Assembly: GCA_903893795.1 (NCBI GenBank)
Contig: CAITNO010000148.1
Span: 62,001 to 126,000, forward strand
Direction of reading: 5' to 3'
DNA: 64,000 bases
Origin: Candidatus Hydrogenedentota bacterium
GTDB taxonomy: Bacteria; Hydrogenedentota; Hydrogenedentia; Hydrogenedentales; CAITNO01
The stretch's first letter is position 1; every line of letters starts with the position of its first letter. The notes beneath the pieces were generated by a model. It was given only the letters and a program-made list of their open reading frames with translations, did not search any database and was not told the origin of the DNA. Positions 34,271 to 43,565 of the stretch are shown piece after piece. The position numbers and the translations under genes are program-made.

Positions 34271-36904
34271 TCAGTATCTGAACTGGAGCGCCCCCGGCAG
34301 AATCTCAAAGGTGGCGGGCAGACGGCCCGGCGTCTCTCCATCCACATCCAATAGAACGACCTCGCCTTCGTGAACAGGCGTGGCCGTCACACGCTTTCCG
34401 CGCACGCAGGTGACATTCTCAATGGAAAGATGCTCGCCACGGTAGATGGAATTCACATGCCAGAGCAGCTTGAGCACGCTTACATTCGCCACGATGACCA
34501 CATCAAAAAGGCCGTCGTCGGCCTTTGCCTGGGGGGCGATCCACATGCCGCTGCCGAAAAACTGTCCGTTGCAAACGGCCGCCGTGCTGACGAGCACCTC
34601 CTCGTCGAAGACATCGTCCACCGTGATGCGCACCATCTGGTTTCTGTATCGGTACAGGGACTTGATCATGCCCCACTTGAACGCAAACTTTCCACCAAAG
34701 TTCTTCGCGAAAGTCAGGCTGTTAACCGCATGATCCGTCGCTCCGCTCAGACCGAAGCTGGCAATATTTCCGAAATACCGAACCTCCTCACCGCCCGCGT
34801 CATTGGTGTAGGTCAGTTTGCCGATGTCGATGGGGCGTATCTCGCTGGCCACCATGCGGTCCACCTGATCCTCAATTTTCTCCGGCATGCCGAAGGTGCG
34901 CCGGAAATCCCGGCCGGTTCCGCTGGTCAGCACGGCCAGGGCCGCTTCCGGATTGATCGGCTTGTCATTTTCAAAGAAGCCGTTAATCACTTCATTCACA
35001 GTTCCGTCGCCGCCGATGGCGATGATTTGCTCGATGCCGTCTTTGAGCGCCGCCGTTGCCAGCCGCTTGGCCGCCATGGGGCCGTCGGTGTAGGCCACAT
35101 CCACCGGGCCGATTGCATGGCGCACCCGCGCCTCAATCTGCGGCCATATGGCCCGCGTGCGGCCACCGGAGGAATTGGGGTTGACGATGGCGCGGGTGCG
35201 CGCCCACGAGGCGAAATGCGCCGCGGCGCGGTCGGCCTGGGCGCGGCGCTCTTTCGGAGTCCATCCCAGTTCCTTTGCCATGACGTCCACGACCCTCTCA
35301 ATGGCCGCGTCGCCGGGCGTGCCGATGGTGCCCATACCGGTCCGGCGAAACAGCACATCCTCCACCGTCAGGGCCATCTCGTTCCGGACGGCATACACAA
35401 CCTCGGCGGCGATATCGGGGAAGCGGTCAGAAAGCCGTTCGAGCAGTTTTGGGGAATCTTTCGCCAGCGCCAGCACATCGCCCATCCGGCTGCCGTAGTT
35501 TCTGGCCAGATTCTCTGCGACGGCCTGCGGGAGGTTGGGGAAGTCTTCGATGGCCTTCTTCCTGAACTCGGAAAAGCGCCCGATATCGCCGCCATAGGTG
35601 GGCGTGTGGTCGGTGGCGCAGGGGACCTTCGGTTTTCCCAGTTTGGCCAGGGCAAGTTCCACGACTTTCGCGGCAAGGTTGCGCGAGGTGGTCCATTTGC
35701 CCCCGATCACCGTGAGCACGCCGCGCAAACCCTCCTCCGCATCATGGTCCAGCACCTCCGCCGCCCGGCTGGCATTGTAGGAATCGGGCTCATCGGCTTC
35801 TGTTTCGCCACCCTTTGAAATCTTGTCGCTGTCTTCGGACACATCCACGATGGGCCGTAGTCCTGCATAAAAATGCAGCACTTCCGAGCGGCGCAGATTG
35901 GCGCCCTGAAAGCCTTTGTTGACCACGGCAAGGAAGTTGGTGATGTCCTTTTCGGTGACATGCACCTCGTCCGGCGTGCCTTTGTACACCGTGTCCGTCG
36001 TGCCCAGAATGGAGTATCCCCGCCAGGGAAGAATGAAGAAATGGCCGTTTTCATAGGGCACGGCGATGGCATGCCCCTTGGTGAGCGGTCGTGTGAGCAG
36101 ATGAATGCCCTTGGACCGGATTAGGTGGCGCGAGGGCTCGCTTTTCCCCGTAAGCTCGCGCCTTAATTCACCGGTGAGCAGGTCTGCCCAGGGCCCCGAA
36201 GCGTTGACCACCAACCGGCTGCGGACCTCATGCGCGGGCGCAGTGTCATCGGCCGTGCCGGCCGCATCGCGGACGCGCACCCCCGCCACGGCCCCGTCAT
36301 CGAGAATGAACGACACCACTTCGGCGTAATTGGCCACCTCCGCACCGGCTTCCACGGCGCTCATGATGCAGGCCAACGCCAGGCGTTCGGGCGAGTACAT
36401 CTGGTAGTCGTAAAACACCATCGCCCCGGTGAGGTCCTCGGCGTTCAGGCCGGGCTCCAGCGCCAGCACCTCCTGCCGGTTCAGCCGCTTGTGCGAGGGG
36501 ATTGACTTCTCCGGGTCTTTGAGTTTGTTCCGGTCGTAGGCCAGCCAGTCATACAGCGTCAGGCCAATCTTCTTGACCATGCGGTCCTTGAAGCGGCGGC
36601 TGGTGATCGGCATCAGGAAAGTTAGCGGGTCCACCAGGTGCGGCGCCGTGTTTGACCAGATGCGGCGTTCCCGAAGCGATTCCCGCACCAGGCCCAGTTC
36701 CAGATTCTGCAGGTAGCGCAGCCCGCCGTGGATGAGTTTGGAGGAGGCCCCCGTGGTTGCGCTGGCAAAATCCCGTTTTTCCAGTAGCGCCACCGACAGT
36801 CCGCGCATCGCGGCGTCGCGCGCGATGCAGGCTCCGGTGATGCCCCCGCCCACGACCGCCAGGTCGTAGACTTTTGCCGTCATGGCATGAAGATCGCGTT
36901 TCAT
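34271..36904 (-). CDS. glycerol-3-phosphate dehydrogenase (GlpD-type) fused to diacylglycerol kinase-type lipid kinase
   Basis: One uninterrupted frame encodes 877 residues from ATG 36904 (GGAGG 7 bases upstream; the frame to 37234 is unsupported). Residues about 1-565 are GlpD: LAVVGGGITGACIARDAAMR (FAD Rossmann), TTGASSKLIHGGLRYLQN, VVNASGPWADLL, GYSILGTTDT and IGGKWTTSRNLA. From about residue 571 a DAGK/YegS catalytic domain begins: RAIVNPNSSGGRT, IAIGGDGTVNEVINGF, VLTSGTGRDFRRTFG and ATPVHEGEVVLLDVDGE. GlpD oxidises glycerol-3-phosphate to DHAP at the membrane; YegS-like kinases phosphorylate diacylglycerol or related lipids. I know no standard protein with this fusion. The AGPS-like gene follows. 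Confidence 0.85.
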   Translation of the reverse strand: MKRDLHAMTAKVYDLAVVGGGITGACIARDAAMRGLSVALLEKRDFASATTGASSKLIHGGLRYLQNLELGLVRESLRERRIWSNTAPHLVDPLTFLMPITSRRFKDRMVKKIGLTLYDWLAYDRNKLKDPEKSIPSHKRLNRQEVLALEPGLNAEDLTGAMVFYDYQMYSPERLALACIMSAVEAGAEVANYAEVVSFILDDGAVAGVRVRDAAGTADDTAPAHEVRSRLVVNASGPWADLLTGELRRELTGKSEPSRHLIRSKGIHLLTRPLTKGHAIAVPYENGHFFILPWRGYSILGTTDTVYKGTPDEVHVTEKDITNFLAVVNKGFQGANLRRSEVLHFYAGLRPIVDVSEDSDKISKGGETEADEPDSYNASRAAEVLDHDAEEGLRGVLTVIGGKWTTSRNLAAKVVELALAKLGKPKVPCATDHTPTYGGDIGRFSEFRKKAIEDFPNLPQAVAENLARNYGSRMGDVLALAKDSPKLLERLSDRFPDIAAEVVYAVRNEMALTVEDVLFRRTGMGTIGTPGDAAIERVVDVMAKELGWTPKERRAQADRAAAHFASWARTRAIVNPNSSGGRTRAIWPQIEARVRHAIGPVDVAYTDGPMAAKRLATAALKDGIEQIIAIGGDGTVNEVINGFFENDKPINPEAALAVLTSGTGRDFRRTFGMPEKIEDQVDRMVASEIRPIDIGKLTYTNDAGGEEVRYFGNIASFGLSGATDHAVNSLTFAKNFGGKFAFKWGMIKSLYRYRNQMVRITVDDVFDEEVLVSTAAVCNGQFFGSGMWIAPQAKADDGLFDVVIVANVSVLKLLWHVNSIYRGEHLSIENVTCVRGKRVTATPVHEGEVVLLDVDGETPGRLPATFEILPGALQFRY

Positions 36905-37301
36905 GCGGGCGTCCTCCAGAGTCGCGTCCCCCGCTTGGATTGTCCTCCGCACCCCGCCTGATTTGTAGCATGAATCCCGGGCGGGATACAAGAAAAATGC
37001 CAAATCCTGGCAGTTGGAGGAGGGGATGGCAGATGGCTTATAGGGGGGATTAGCCGGGTCAAAGCAACGTTCAAAGAGCAGTTTGAGAGAACGCGCGTGG
37101 AGGTCATGGAGGATGAAGCGCCATCGCCCTGTGATGTCCTCCTTTCCCGAAGGGTGGCCCCGGCGCTGTTTATGGACTGCCCACACTGAAGGGCGGCAAA
37201 TCGGGAATAGTATGGCGTGCGCATGCAGGACCATATCATTTGGACCACGAGGGCTTCGCGCTGTTCCAGATTGATGAATGCTTCCATTCTTCCAGTGAGA
37301 G

Positions 37302-37336
37302 GTCGGGCCCGGTGGCCTCAGTCCACCGGGCCCGAC
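37302..37336 (-). terminator. strong hairpin after the pilin gene
   Basis: A perfect 14-bp stem (GTCGGGCCCGGTGG / CCACCGGGCCCGAC) with a 7-base loop lies 31 bases past the pilin stop on the minus strand. There is no U-run. It is a likely terminator. Confidence 0.65.
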
Positions 37337-37366
37337 AAATTCATCGCGCCAATTCTCGGAAGGTGT

Positions 37367-38365
37367 TTATTTGCTGGCGCCCGCGATGCCGCCCACAATG
37401 GTCGCCACGCAGGGAAGCACCGGCGGCGTGCCGGCGGTGTCCGAACTGACGTACTTGACGAAGTCCACATGGCCGTCCATGTAAAGAACATTACAGCCGC
37501 CGGGCACGTGGTTGAAGAAGTCCACCGCGCCGGACCCGGCGAGCTGGTCCAGCATGATGAACAGACTGCTCTGGGAGGAGGAGGAACTTCCCGCATTGTT
37601 AATGTCGGTGATGAGGAAGCGCTCGACACCCTCTTTCAACCGGTAGATCATGCTTCCGCCGCCGTTGCCATAGCCCGGACCGGGGGTGCCCGAGGGGAGT
37701 TTGGTCAGGTCAATATCCTTGTCGGCAAGCGCCAGAAGGGAGAGTCCGTCGCTTGATCCAATGAAGGACAACGCTTCATAAAAAAGTTCGCTCACGCCTG
37801 CGCCCAGTTGAACCGGTGCGAGCGACCCTGCGGGAACCGTCCCGCCCAGCGCCTGAATGCCGCCGCTGATTAACGGAAACGTCTCAATCGGAACCGGCGT
37901 CGGCGTCTGCAGTCGGTCAAACAGCCAGCCGAGGTAGGCGTAGCTGGCATCAATGCGTTCCGGCTTGTTCTGCAGGATGATCTTTCCGGTCGTGCTGTCT
38001 TTGAAGTAGCTGACGTTTTCGCCCGGGTCAGAGGGGCATATGGCAATGGCGACATCAGTCATGTATTCCGGGTAGACTGCGGACACCTGCGGTCCGACGG
38101 CGATTGCGTCCGTCGGGACGGCACGGGGGAGTCCGCTGGAATCATAGAAACCGCAGACCTGCATGGGGGGGAATTTCCCGCCCGATTCGTTCGAATACAT
38201 CTTGAAGACAAGGCCCCATTGCTTCAGATTGTTGGCGCAGCTTGATCTGCGCGCCGATTCCCGCGCCCGGGCCAGAGCTGGCAGCAGGATGGCCGCCAGA
38301 ATTCCGATGATGGCGATCACCACCAGCAGTTCGATCAAAGTGAAACCCCGCGAAGCTCTCTTCAT
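37367..38365 (-). CDS. prepilin-type major pilin-like protein, DUF1559-like
   Basis: Two ATGs fit (38371, 38365); the second places AGGAG 8 bases upstream. The 332-residue protein has a textbook type III signal (RGFTLIELLVVIAIIGILAA), then ARESARRSSCANNLKQWGLV, a form very common in Planctomycetota, Lentisphaerota and Hydrogenedentota pilin-like families. The C-terminal CNVLYMDGHVDFVKY is the H-X9-DG-type motif. After prepilin cleavage it should form a surface or periplasmic filament. It stands alone, with a strong hairpin behind it. Confidence 0.88.
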   Translation of the reverse strand: MKRASRGFTLIELLVVIAIIGILAAILLPALARARESARRSSCANNLKQWGLVFKMYSNESGGKFPPMQVCGFYDSSGLPRAVPTDAIAVGPQVSAVYPEYMTDVAIAICPSDPGENVSYFKDSTTGKIILQNKPERIDASYAYLGWLFDRLQTPTPVPIETFPLISGGIQALGGTVPAGSLAPVQLGAGVSELFYEALSFIGSSDGLSLLALADKDIDLTKLPSGTPGPGYGNGGGSMIYRLKEGVERFLITDINNAGSSSSSQSSLFIMLDQLAGSGAVDFFNHVPGGCNVLYMDGHVDFVKYVSSDTAGTPPVLPCVATIVGGIAGASK

Positions 38366-38859
38366 CTCCATTCTCCTCTTGTTTAGGCAAACTTACGACA
38401 TGCCTTTTTTGAGTGCTATTCCCTCCAGTGCATCCTTGCACTGGACAGGCTTGCAGACGTGTCCATACAACAGGATAACCTCCAGAGCCAATATAACCCT
38501 ATGCACGCATTATGAACGTTCTGGCCATTTCTGTCAATGCCTATGGGATGGGCGTTCCCCTTGATTTGTTTGACACAGCGCGGGAGTTCAGCCGATTCCT
38601 ATTGGTTTTCATGTGCGCTTCGCAATTATATAAAACGTGTAATAGCAATGAGTTATGTAAATGAAATACTCAACCGCATTCGCCGCGCGTCCGTTTGTCT
38701 CTACCCAGAAGCGCAAGGCTGTCGGGCAGGCAAGCGTCCGGGAAGAACCCTGGTAACAATTGGTTGCATCGGGTGTATAATAACGGGTAATAGAATGGAC
38801 TATTGGGCCCGGTCGATCTGGCGAGAGTTGGAACCGGGAGAACAGCGGAGGCCGTTGCC
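38366..38859. other. intergenic region with divergent promoters
   Basis: About 490 bases separate the divergent pilin and beta-propeller genes. The region is AT-richer than its surroundings. Apart from the ribosome site of the pilin gene and the promoter-like boxes at 38753-38781, I see no gene or RNA structure in it. Confidence 0.5.
38753..38781 (+). promoter_or_regulatory. sigma70-type promoter for the beta-propeller gene
   Basis: A perfect TATAAT (38776-38781) is preceded by GTAACA (38753-38758) with a 17-base spacer. It lies 78 bases before the ATG at 38860. Confidence 0.5.
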
Positions 38860-41754
38860 ATGCGACGCAGTGGGATGTTGTTGGTGTTGAGTCTGTTGTT
38901 GGTGATGTTCCCGGGCTGTCCGAAAAAAACGGTCAACCCCAACCCCGTTTTGCCGGGCACCTCCATGAACCCAGTGGGTCCCGGTGAGAGCCCTGTGTTT
39001 TACAGCGCCAATGCAGGAACGAACCGGGGCGCGGTTGATACGCTTGCCCCCTCCGCAGGGGCGACAAACACGGCGGAGAGCGGTTCGACGACCCGTGAGG
39101 TGGTGGAGCCGGACGTTATCCGCCGCGACGGCAAATTCCTGTATGTCCTCAATCAATACCGCGGCCTGACCGTGGTGGATCTGGATCAGCAGAAGGTGGT
39201 GGGCCGTGTGCCCACCGCGGGCTATCCCCGCGACCTCTACGTCAAGAACGGCCGCGCCTATGTGCTGGTCGGCTATGCCGCCGACATTGTTCAGGAGCAG
39301 GGACTGCTCCGCTACAAGGTGGGTGCCCGCGTGTATGTTGTCGATGTGAACCAGCCCACGGCACCGGCGTTGCAGGGCTCCATTGATCTGCCGGGCGATT
39401 TTGTGGACAGCCGGCTTGTGGGCGATGTCCTTTATGCGGTGTGCGCAAACTTCCAGTACTCCTGGGTTAACGGCACAGGCGGAACCGTGAGTTCGGGCAT
39501 CGTCCCGGGTGCGACCGCCTCCAGCCCCGTGGCGGTCAAAGACCAAACCTCCTCCTCCTGGGTGACCAGCATCAACCTGGCCGACCCCGCCAATCTCAAG
39601 CCGGTGGACAAGTTGGAGTTTGACGGTTACGGCAGCATCATTCAGGCCAGCAGTTCGGCGTTGTTTGTCGCCGCACCGGATTGGAACAGCAGCACCACCA
39701 CCGTCACCTACATCGACATCAACGATCCGGCGGGCAAGATTGCCGTGCGCGGTGCAATCACCGTGCCCGGCATGGTGGCCGACAAGTACAAGATGGATGC
39801 GTGGAACGGAGTTTTGCGGGTGGTTTCGAACGATTGGTGGCCCCTGCGCGAAACACACATCACCACGGTCAGTCTCGCCAACCCCGATGTGCTCGCCGTG
39901 CTGGGCCAGACCAAACTGGACAATGCCTCCGGAGACGCCCTGTTTGCCACGCGCTTTGACGGGCCCCGCGCCTATATTGTGACCTACTTCATGGTTGACC
40001 CGCTGTTTGTGATCGACCTGTCCGATCCCACCACGCCCAAGGTGGCCGGGGAACTCACGGTGCCCGGATGGTCCACCTACATCGAGCCGATGGGTGACCG
40101 CCTAGTCACCGTGGGGGTCGATGACTCCAACGGTCGGCGCGTGTCGGTCAGCCTCTTCGACGTGGCCGACCCGGCCAATCCGGGACTGATCCAGCGCGCC
40201 TCCTTCGGCGACAACTGGTCTTGGTCAAACGCCTACTACGATGTGAAGTCGTTCACCGTGCTGGACGACACACTCATTGTGCCGTTCAGCGGCTGGAATG
40301 AAACCGGCGGAGGCTATGAACGGCTCCAGTTCCTGACCTGGGGGCATGACAGCCTCCAGGCAAAGGGTTATGTGGATGTGCAGGGCAGTGCGCTGCGCTC
40401 GTTCAACTACAACAGCCTTTACTACGGGGTGACCACCGAGGAGGTGTCGGTCATTAATGGTGCGAACCTGGCCGCACCACAGGTGGTCAATCACATCCCG
40501 CTGGCCGAATACATCGCCGACTTCCAGCCCGTGGGGGATGGCACCGGCATAGAGGTCGTTTCGCGCTTCAACACGTCCACCACGATTGTGCGCACCGTTG
40601 ACGCGGCGGGTGCGACCACGGGCGAACTTGAACTCTCCGCCGGAACGCTGACGAAATCCTTCGCCGTTCCAGGCGGCCTGTTGCTGGTCTTCACGGGTTA
40701 CGAGACCACCGGCGATTACCGCGGCTATTACACGGTTTACCGCGTGGATTGTTCCAATCCGGCGGCGTTGACCCTTGCGTGGAGCACCCGGGTGGACGTC
40801 AACCCCTGGTGGGGCGGCTGGTGGTACAACTATGACGTGATGCCCATGGCCGACACGGCCGGCGGCGGTGTGGCTTCAGCATCCAGCGGTGCGGCGGGCG
40901 CCAAGATGGCCTATTGGGGCGGTCCGTGGTGGTGGGGCGGCAACGGCGGCGATTCAGTCATACTGAGCGGAGATCGCCTCGTGCTGCGTTGCACCGCAAC
41001 AAAGTATGACACCGTGTTCGGTTCGGGCGACGCCAACCAGGGTCTTGCGGTGCTCAACACGCAAAACGGCCAGCTATCGGGCGTGGTTGGACTGGCCTAT
41101 GAGAATGTGGCGGCGGTCAACGGCGCAGCCGACGGCGTGTATGTCAGCACCAGCAAGCAGGTGGGGAACAACACCGCCGGGTTCTCCATGTGCGCCTACT
41201 ACCTGCAGAAATTCGATGCCTCCGCATTGACGATGGGCACCGCCGCGAATGTGCCGGGCCAGTTCCTCCAGCGCGACGCCGCAACAGGCGTGATACTGCT
41301 TCAGGACAGCCAGTGGAGCGACAACGGAAGCTACAGCAGCAAGCTCAACACCCTGTCTTGGGACGGTGCAAACGGGAAGGTCACCTTCCTTGCCACGCTG
41401 GACGCGCCGACCAGTGCGTACGTCTTCAAGGCGCGCGGTTCGGGTGTCTATTACACCTATTGGGACACCGACAAATACGGGGTGGGTGCCATTCATGTCG
41501 GCGCCGACGGCGCGCTCACACAGGGCGCGACGCTCGCCGTATCCGACGGCTGGCTGGACATCACGGATGCGCTGGACGGCATCGTCTATCTGACCATTGG
41601 CGGTCAGGCGATTGCGCGTTATGATTTCTCGGGTGCAACGCCTGCACTGGTCGACTTGACGCCCGTGATGAGTTCGCCCCTCGCGATACATTTCGACAGT
41701 GCCAACGCTTATGCCCCGCTCGGCTATGCCGGGCTGGCGGTGTTGCCGCGCTGA
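38860..41754 (+). CDS. large beta-propeller lipoprotein
   Basis: The ATG at 38860 (CGGAGG upstream) gives a lipoprotein signal (LLVLSLLLVMFPGC, then PKKT). The 964-residue protein is almost all beta: REVVEPDVIRRDGKFLYVLN, LTVVDLDQQKVVGRVPTAG, DPLFVIDLSDPTTPKVAGEL and TYIEPMGDRLVTVGVDDSN. These repeat like the secreted beta-propeller domain family (PF09826-like), probably in two propellers. Between them is a Trp/Gly-rich insert (NPWWGGWWYNY and YWGGPWWWGGNGG). The protein should be fixed to a membrane and face outwards. Its function is unknown; ligand binding or surface adhesion is plausible. The next gene encodes another lipoprotein. Confidence 0.72.
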   Translation: MRRSGMLLVLSLLLVMFPGCPKKTVNPNPVLPGTSMNPVGPGESPVFYSANAGTNRGAVDTLAPSAGATNTAESGSTTREVVEPDVIRRDGKFLYVLNQYRGLTVVDLDQQKVVGRVPTAGYPRDLYVKNGRAYVLVGYAADIVQEQGLLRYKVGARVYVVDVNQPTAPALQGSIDLPGDFVDSRLVGDVLYAVCANFQYSWVNGTGGTVSSGIVPGATASSPVAVKDQTSSSWVTSINLADPANLKPVDKLEFDGYGSIIQASSSALFVAAPDWNSSTTTVTYIDINDPAGKIAVRGAITVPGMVADKYKMDAWNGVLRVVSNDWWPLRETHITTVSLANPDVLAVLGQTKLDNASGDALFATRFDGPRAYIVTYFMVDPLFVIDLSDPTTPKVAGELTVPGWSTYIEPMGDRLVTVGVDDSNGRRVSVSLFDVADPANPGLIQRASFGDNWSWSNAYYDVKSFTVLDDTLIVPFSGWNETGGGYERLQFLTWGHDSLQAKGYVDVQGSALRSFNYNSLYYGVTTEEVSVINGANLAAPQVVNHIPLAEYIADFQPVGDGTGIEVVSRFNTSTTIVRTVDAAGATTGELELSAGTLTKSFAVPGGLLLVFTGYETTGDYRGYYTVYRVDCSNPAALTLAWSTRVDVNPWWGGWWYNYDVMPMADTAGGGVASASSGAAGAKMAYWGGPWWWGGNGGDSVILSGDRLVLRCTATKYDTVFGSGDANQGLAVLNTQNGQLSGVVGLAYENVAAVNGAADGVYVSTSKQVGNNTAGFSMCAYYLQKFDASALTMGTAANVPGQFLQRDAATGVILLQDSQWSDNGSYSSKLNTLSWDGANGKVTFLATLDAPTSAYVFKARGSGVYYTYWDTDKYGVGAIHVGADGALTQGATLAVSDGWLDITDALDGIVYLTIGGQAIARYDFSGATPALVDLTPVMSSPLAIHFDSANAYAPLGYAGLAVLPR

Positions 41755-41862
41755 CCCATGCGCTTTATAATCGACCTGGCTTCGCACCCCCTGCGCCCTG
41801 CGGCCCGGGGGGTGTTTAGTGTCAGACCGCCGCCCTCGGCTGTCCCAGAGGAAAGAACAGAA

Positions 41863-42288
41863 ATGGCATACAAAAAACGTTTCTTGCTTGGCCTGTACAT
41901 GCTTGTGGTATGCGCCATCCTTGGGCTGTCAGGGTGCGCCACCCCCGGCAAGACCTCCGACGACAGCCACCAAATCGCAGGGGTTCTCGCACAGTGGAAG
42001 ACCGCGTATGAGGCTGGTGATGTGCAGGCTATCATGCGGCTGTATGCGGACAATTACGCCCACAAGGGAAAAGACAAGGTCGGCATTGAAAAGGAAATAG
42101 CCGAATACCTGAAGGAGAATGCGGCCTTCGATGTGCGCGTCAACATCGTTGACGCGACGGTGACCCTGAAGGGAGACCGGGCCACGGCATTGCCCATCGC
42201 CCTGTCCGGCATCGCCGGGTCCGACACGGCCAAGCTGGAACTGACCAAAGAAAATGGATGCTGGCGGGTTTCGGGAACGGATTTGTAG
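41863..42288 (+). CDS. NTF2/SnoaL-like lipoprotein
   Basis: The 141-residue protein starts at ATG 41863 (GAGGAAAG upstream) with a lipobox LGLSGC. The mature domain looks like the NTF2-like/DUF4440 cone: IAGVLAQWKTAYEAGDVQAI, MRLYADNYAHKGKDKVGIEK, then strands VTLKGDRATALP and ENGCWRVSGTDL. These small domains bind ligands or act as isomerase-like scaffolds. It lies 108 bases after the propeller lipoprotein and may be co-expressed with it. Confidence 0.72.
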   Translation: MAYKKRFLLGLYMLVVCAILGLSGCATPGKTSDDSHQIAGVLAQWKTAYEAGDVQAIMRLYADNYAHKGKDKVGIEKEIAEYLKENAAFDVRVNIVDATVTLKGDRATALPIALSGIAGSDTAKLELTKENGCWRVSGTDL

Positions 42289-42446
42289 TCGCTGGGACGT
42301 CAACGGGTGGATTGTGATGGAACGGATGGAAGACAGTGGAGTAATGGGAAGCATGGGATGGGCGCTGGCTCTCGCGTGATCCTTTCATGCTCTTTTCTGC
42401 ATAATTGTCTTCCGACAACAGGTTTAACCAACAGGAGATTCGCGCC

Positions 42447-43271
42447 ATGGGCAAGATAGGTATCGGTGTCAACCTTGAATTTGTCCGTCACGAGGACAAG
42501 TGTTTCGAGTGGGGCGTGGACAAGGCCGCCGAACTCGGCTATGAATATGTGGAGCCGATGGTTCACTGGGGCCGCGAGCTGCTCAGCGAGGCCGGTTATT
42601 TCCACAGCGTGTCCATGCTGGATGACCCCCTGCGCCTGCGTCGCGCCTGCGAGAAGGCCGGGGTGAAGATGTCTGGTCTTTCCGCGCACACGACGCTGTG
42701 CAAGCCCGAGATCGGCGTTGAATACCTCAAGCAGGCCGTGCGCTTTGCCGCCGAGGCAGGCGCGCCGGTCATCAATTCCGACGAGGGCCCCAAGCCGCTG
42801 TGGACCACGGAGGAGGAAGACTACGTCCTCATGCGCTACACGCTCGTCGAGGCCGCGAAGGTGGCCAAGCCGCGCGGCATTCTCATCGGCATCGAGCCGC
42901 ACCAGCAGTACAGCAAGACCCCCGACGGGCTTGACCGGATTCAGGCACTGCCGGGCAGTCCGGCGGTGGGCATCAATTTTGACACAGGCAACAGTTTCCT
43001 TGGCGGCGAGGACCCGTACCTCTGGTTGGAGCGAGTCAAGGACCGTCTTGTTCACGTCCATGCCAAGGACATTTCCATCCAGCAGTCCGACGCCGAGCGC
43101 GGCAAGGTCACCGGCACCCCCGTGGGTTGCGCCTGCGGCGGGGGCGTCATTGACTGGAAACGCGTGATCGACATCTGCAAGACCGCCCCGAGGGACCTTG
43201 TCCTCTCAGTCGAATGCGGCACCGTTGCCCAGGCCAGGGATAGCATCGCCCATCTGAAGGCGCTTCTGTAG
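42447..43271 (+). CDS. sugar phosphate isomerase/epimerase family protein
   Basis: The 274-residue protein starts at ATG 42447, with CAGGAGA 8 bases upstream. It is a xylose-isomerase-like TIM barrel. Possible metal ligands are visible at the barrel ends: ILIGIEPHQQY (Glu), VGINFDTGNSFLGG (Asp), VHVHAKDI (His) and LVLSVECGT (Glu). The last two strands, RLVHVHAKD and GVIDWKRVIDICK, are typical. Such enzymes isomerise or epimerise keto-sugars or inositol derivatives, which fits the carbohydrate-rich setting. It has no signal peptide and is cytoplasmic. Confidence 0.85.
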   Translation: MGKIGIGVNLEFVRHEDKCFEWGVDKAAELGYEYVEPMVHWGRELLSEAGYFHSVSMLDDPLRLRRACEKAGVKMSGLSAHTTLCKPEIGVEYLKQAVRFAAEAGAPVINSDEGPKPLWTTEEEDYVLMRYTLVEAAKVAKPRGILIGIEPHQQYSKTPDGLDRIQALPGSPAVGINFDTGNSFLGGEDPYLWLERVKDRLVHVHAKDISIQQSDAERGKVTGTPVGCACGGGVIDWKRVIDICKTAPRDLVLSVECGTVAQARDSIAHLKALL

Positions 43272-43339
43272 TCCGCAGGATGCGCTTGTCATTAGGCGCG
43301 GTCCAAATGCCAAGGCTGTTTTGTCATCGACTGGGCGAA

Positions 43340-43355
43340 TAACAAACGTTTGTTA
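43340..43355. promoter_or_regulatory. perfect 16-bp palindrome, possible operator
   Basis: TAACAAACGTTTGTTA is a perfect palindrome, 68 bases after the isomerase stop and 210 bases before the Cys-Cys protein gene. Its size and symmetry fit a dimeric repressor site (for example TetR-like). The rest of 43272-43565 holds no gene. Confidence 0.45.
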
Positions 43356-43565
43356 GGTGTTCATGCCAGTATTGACGGTTGGCATTAGTGGTCTCTTGAA
43401 AACATCATCATGGCGAGTGCAAGTTTTATTGTTGCCATTTCGCTGACAAGGTTCATTTGGCTGTAACAAGGTCGAACCGGAAAGTGGGGCGCTGTTTGTC
43501 CTCTAAAGGTTTGGCCGGTTGGCAAAAGTAACTGAAACGTGTAATCAACACGAGAGGAAAAAAAG

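Noticed and set aside
36905..37234. N-terminal extension of the GlpD fusion
   Set aside because: The extra 110 residues have no similarity, and the GGAGG site and GlpD start lie at 36904.
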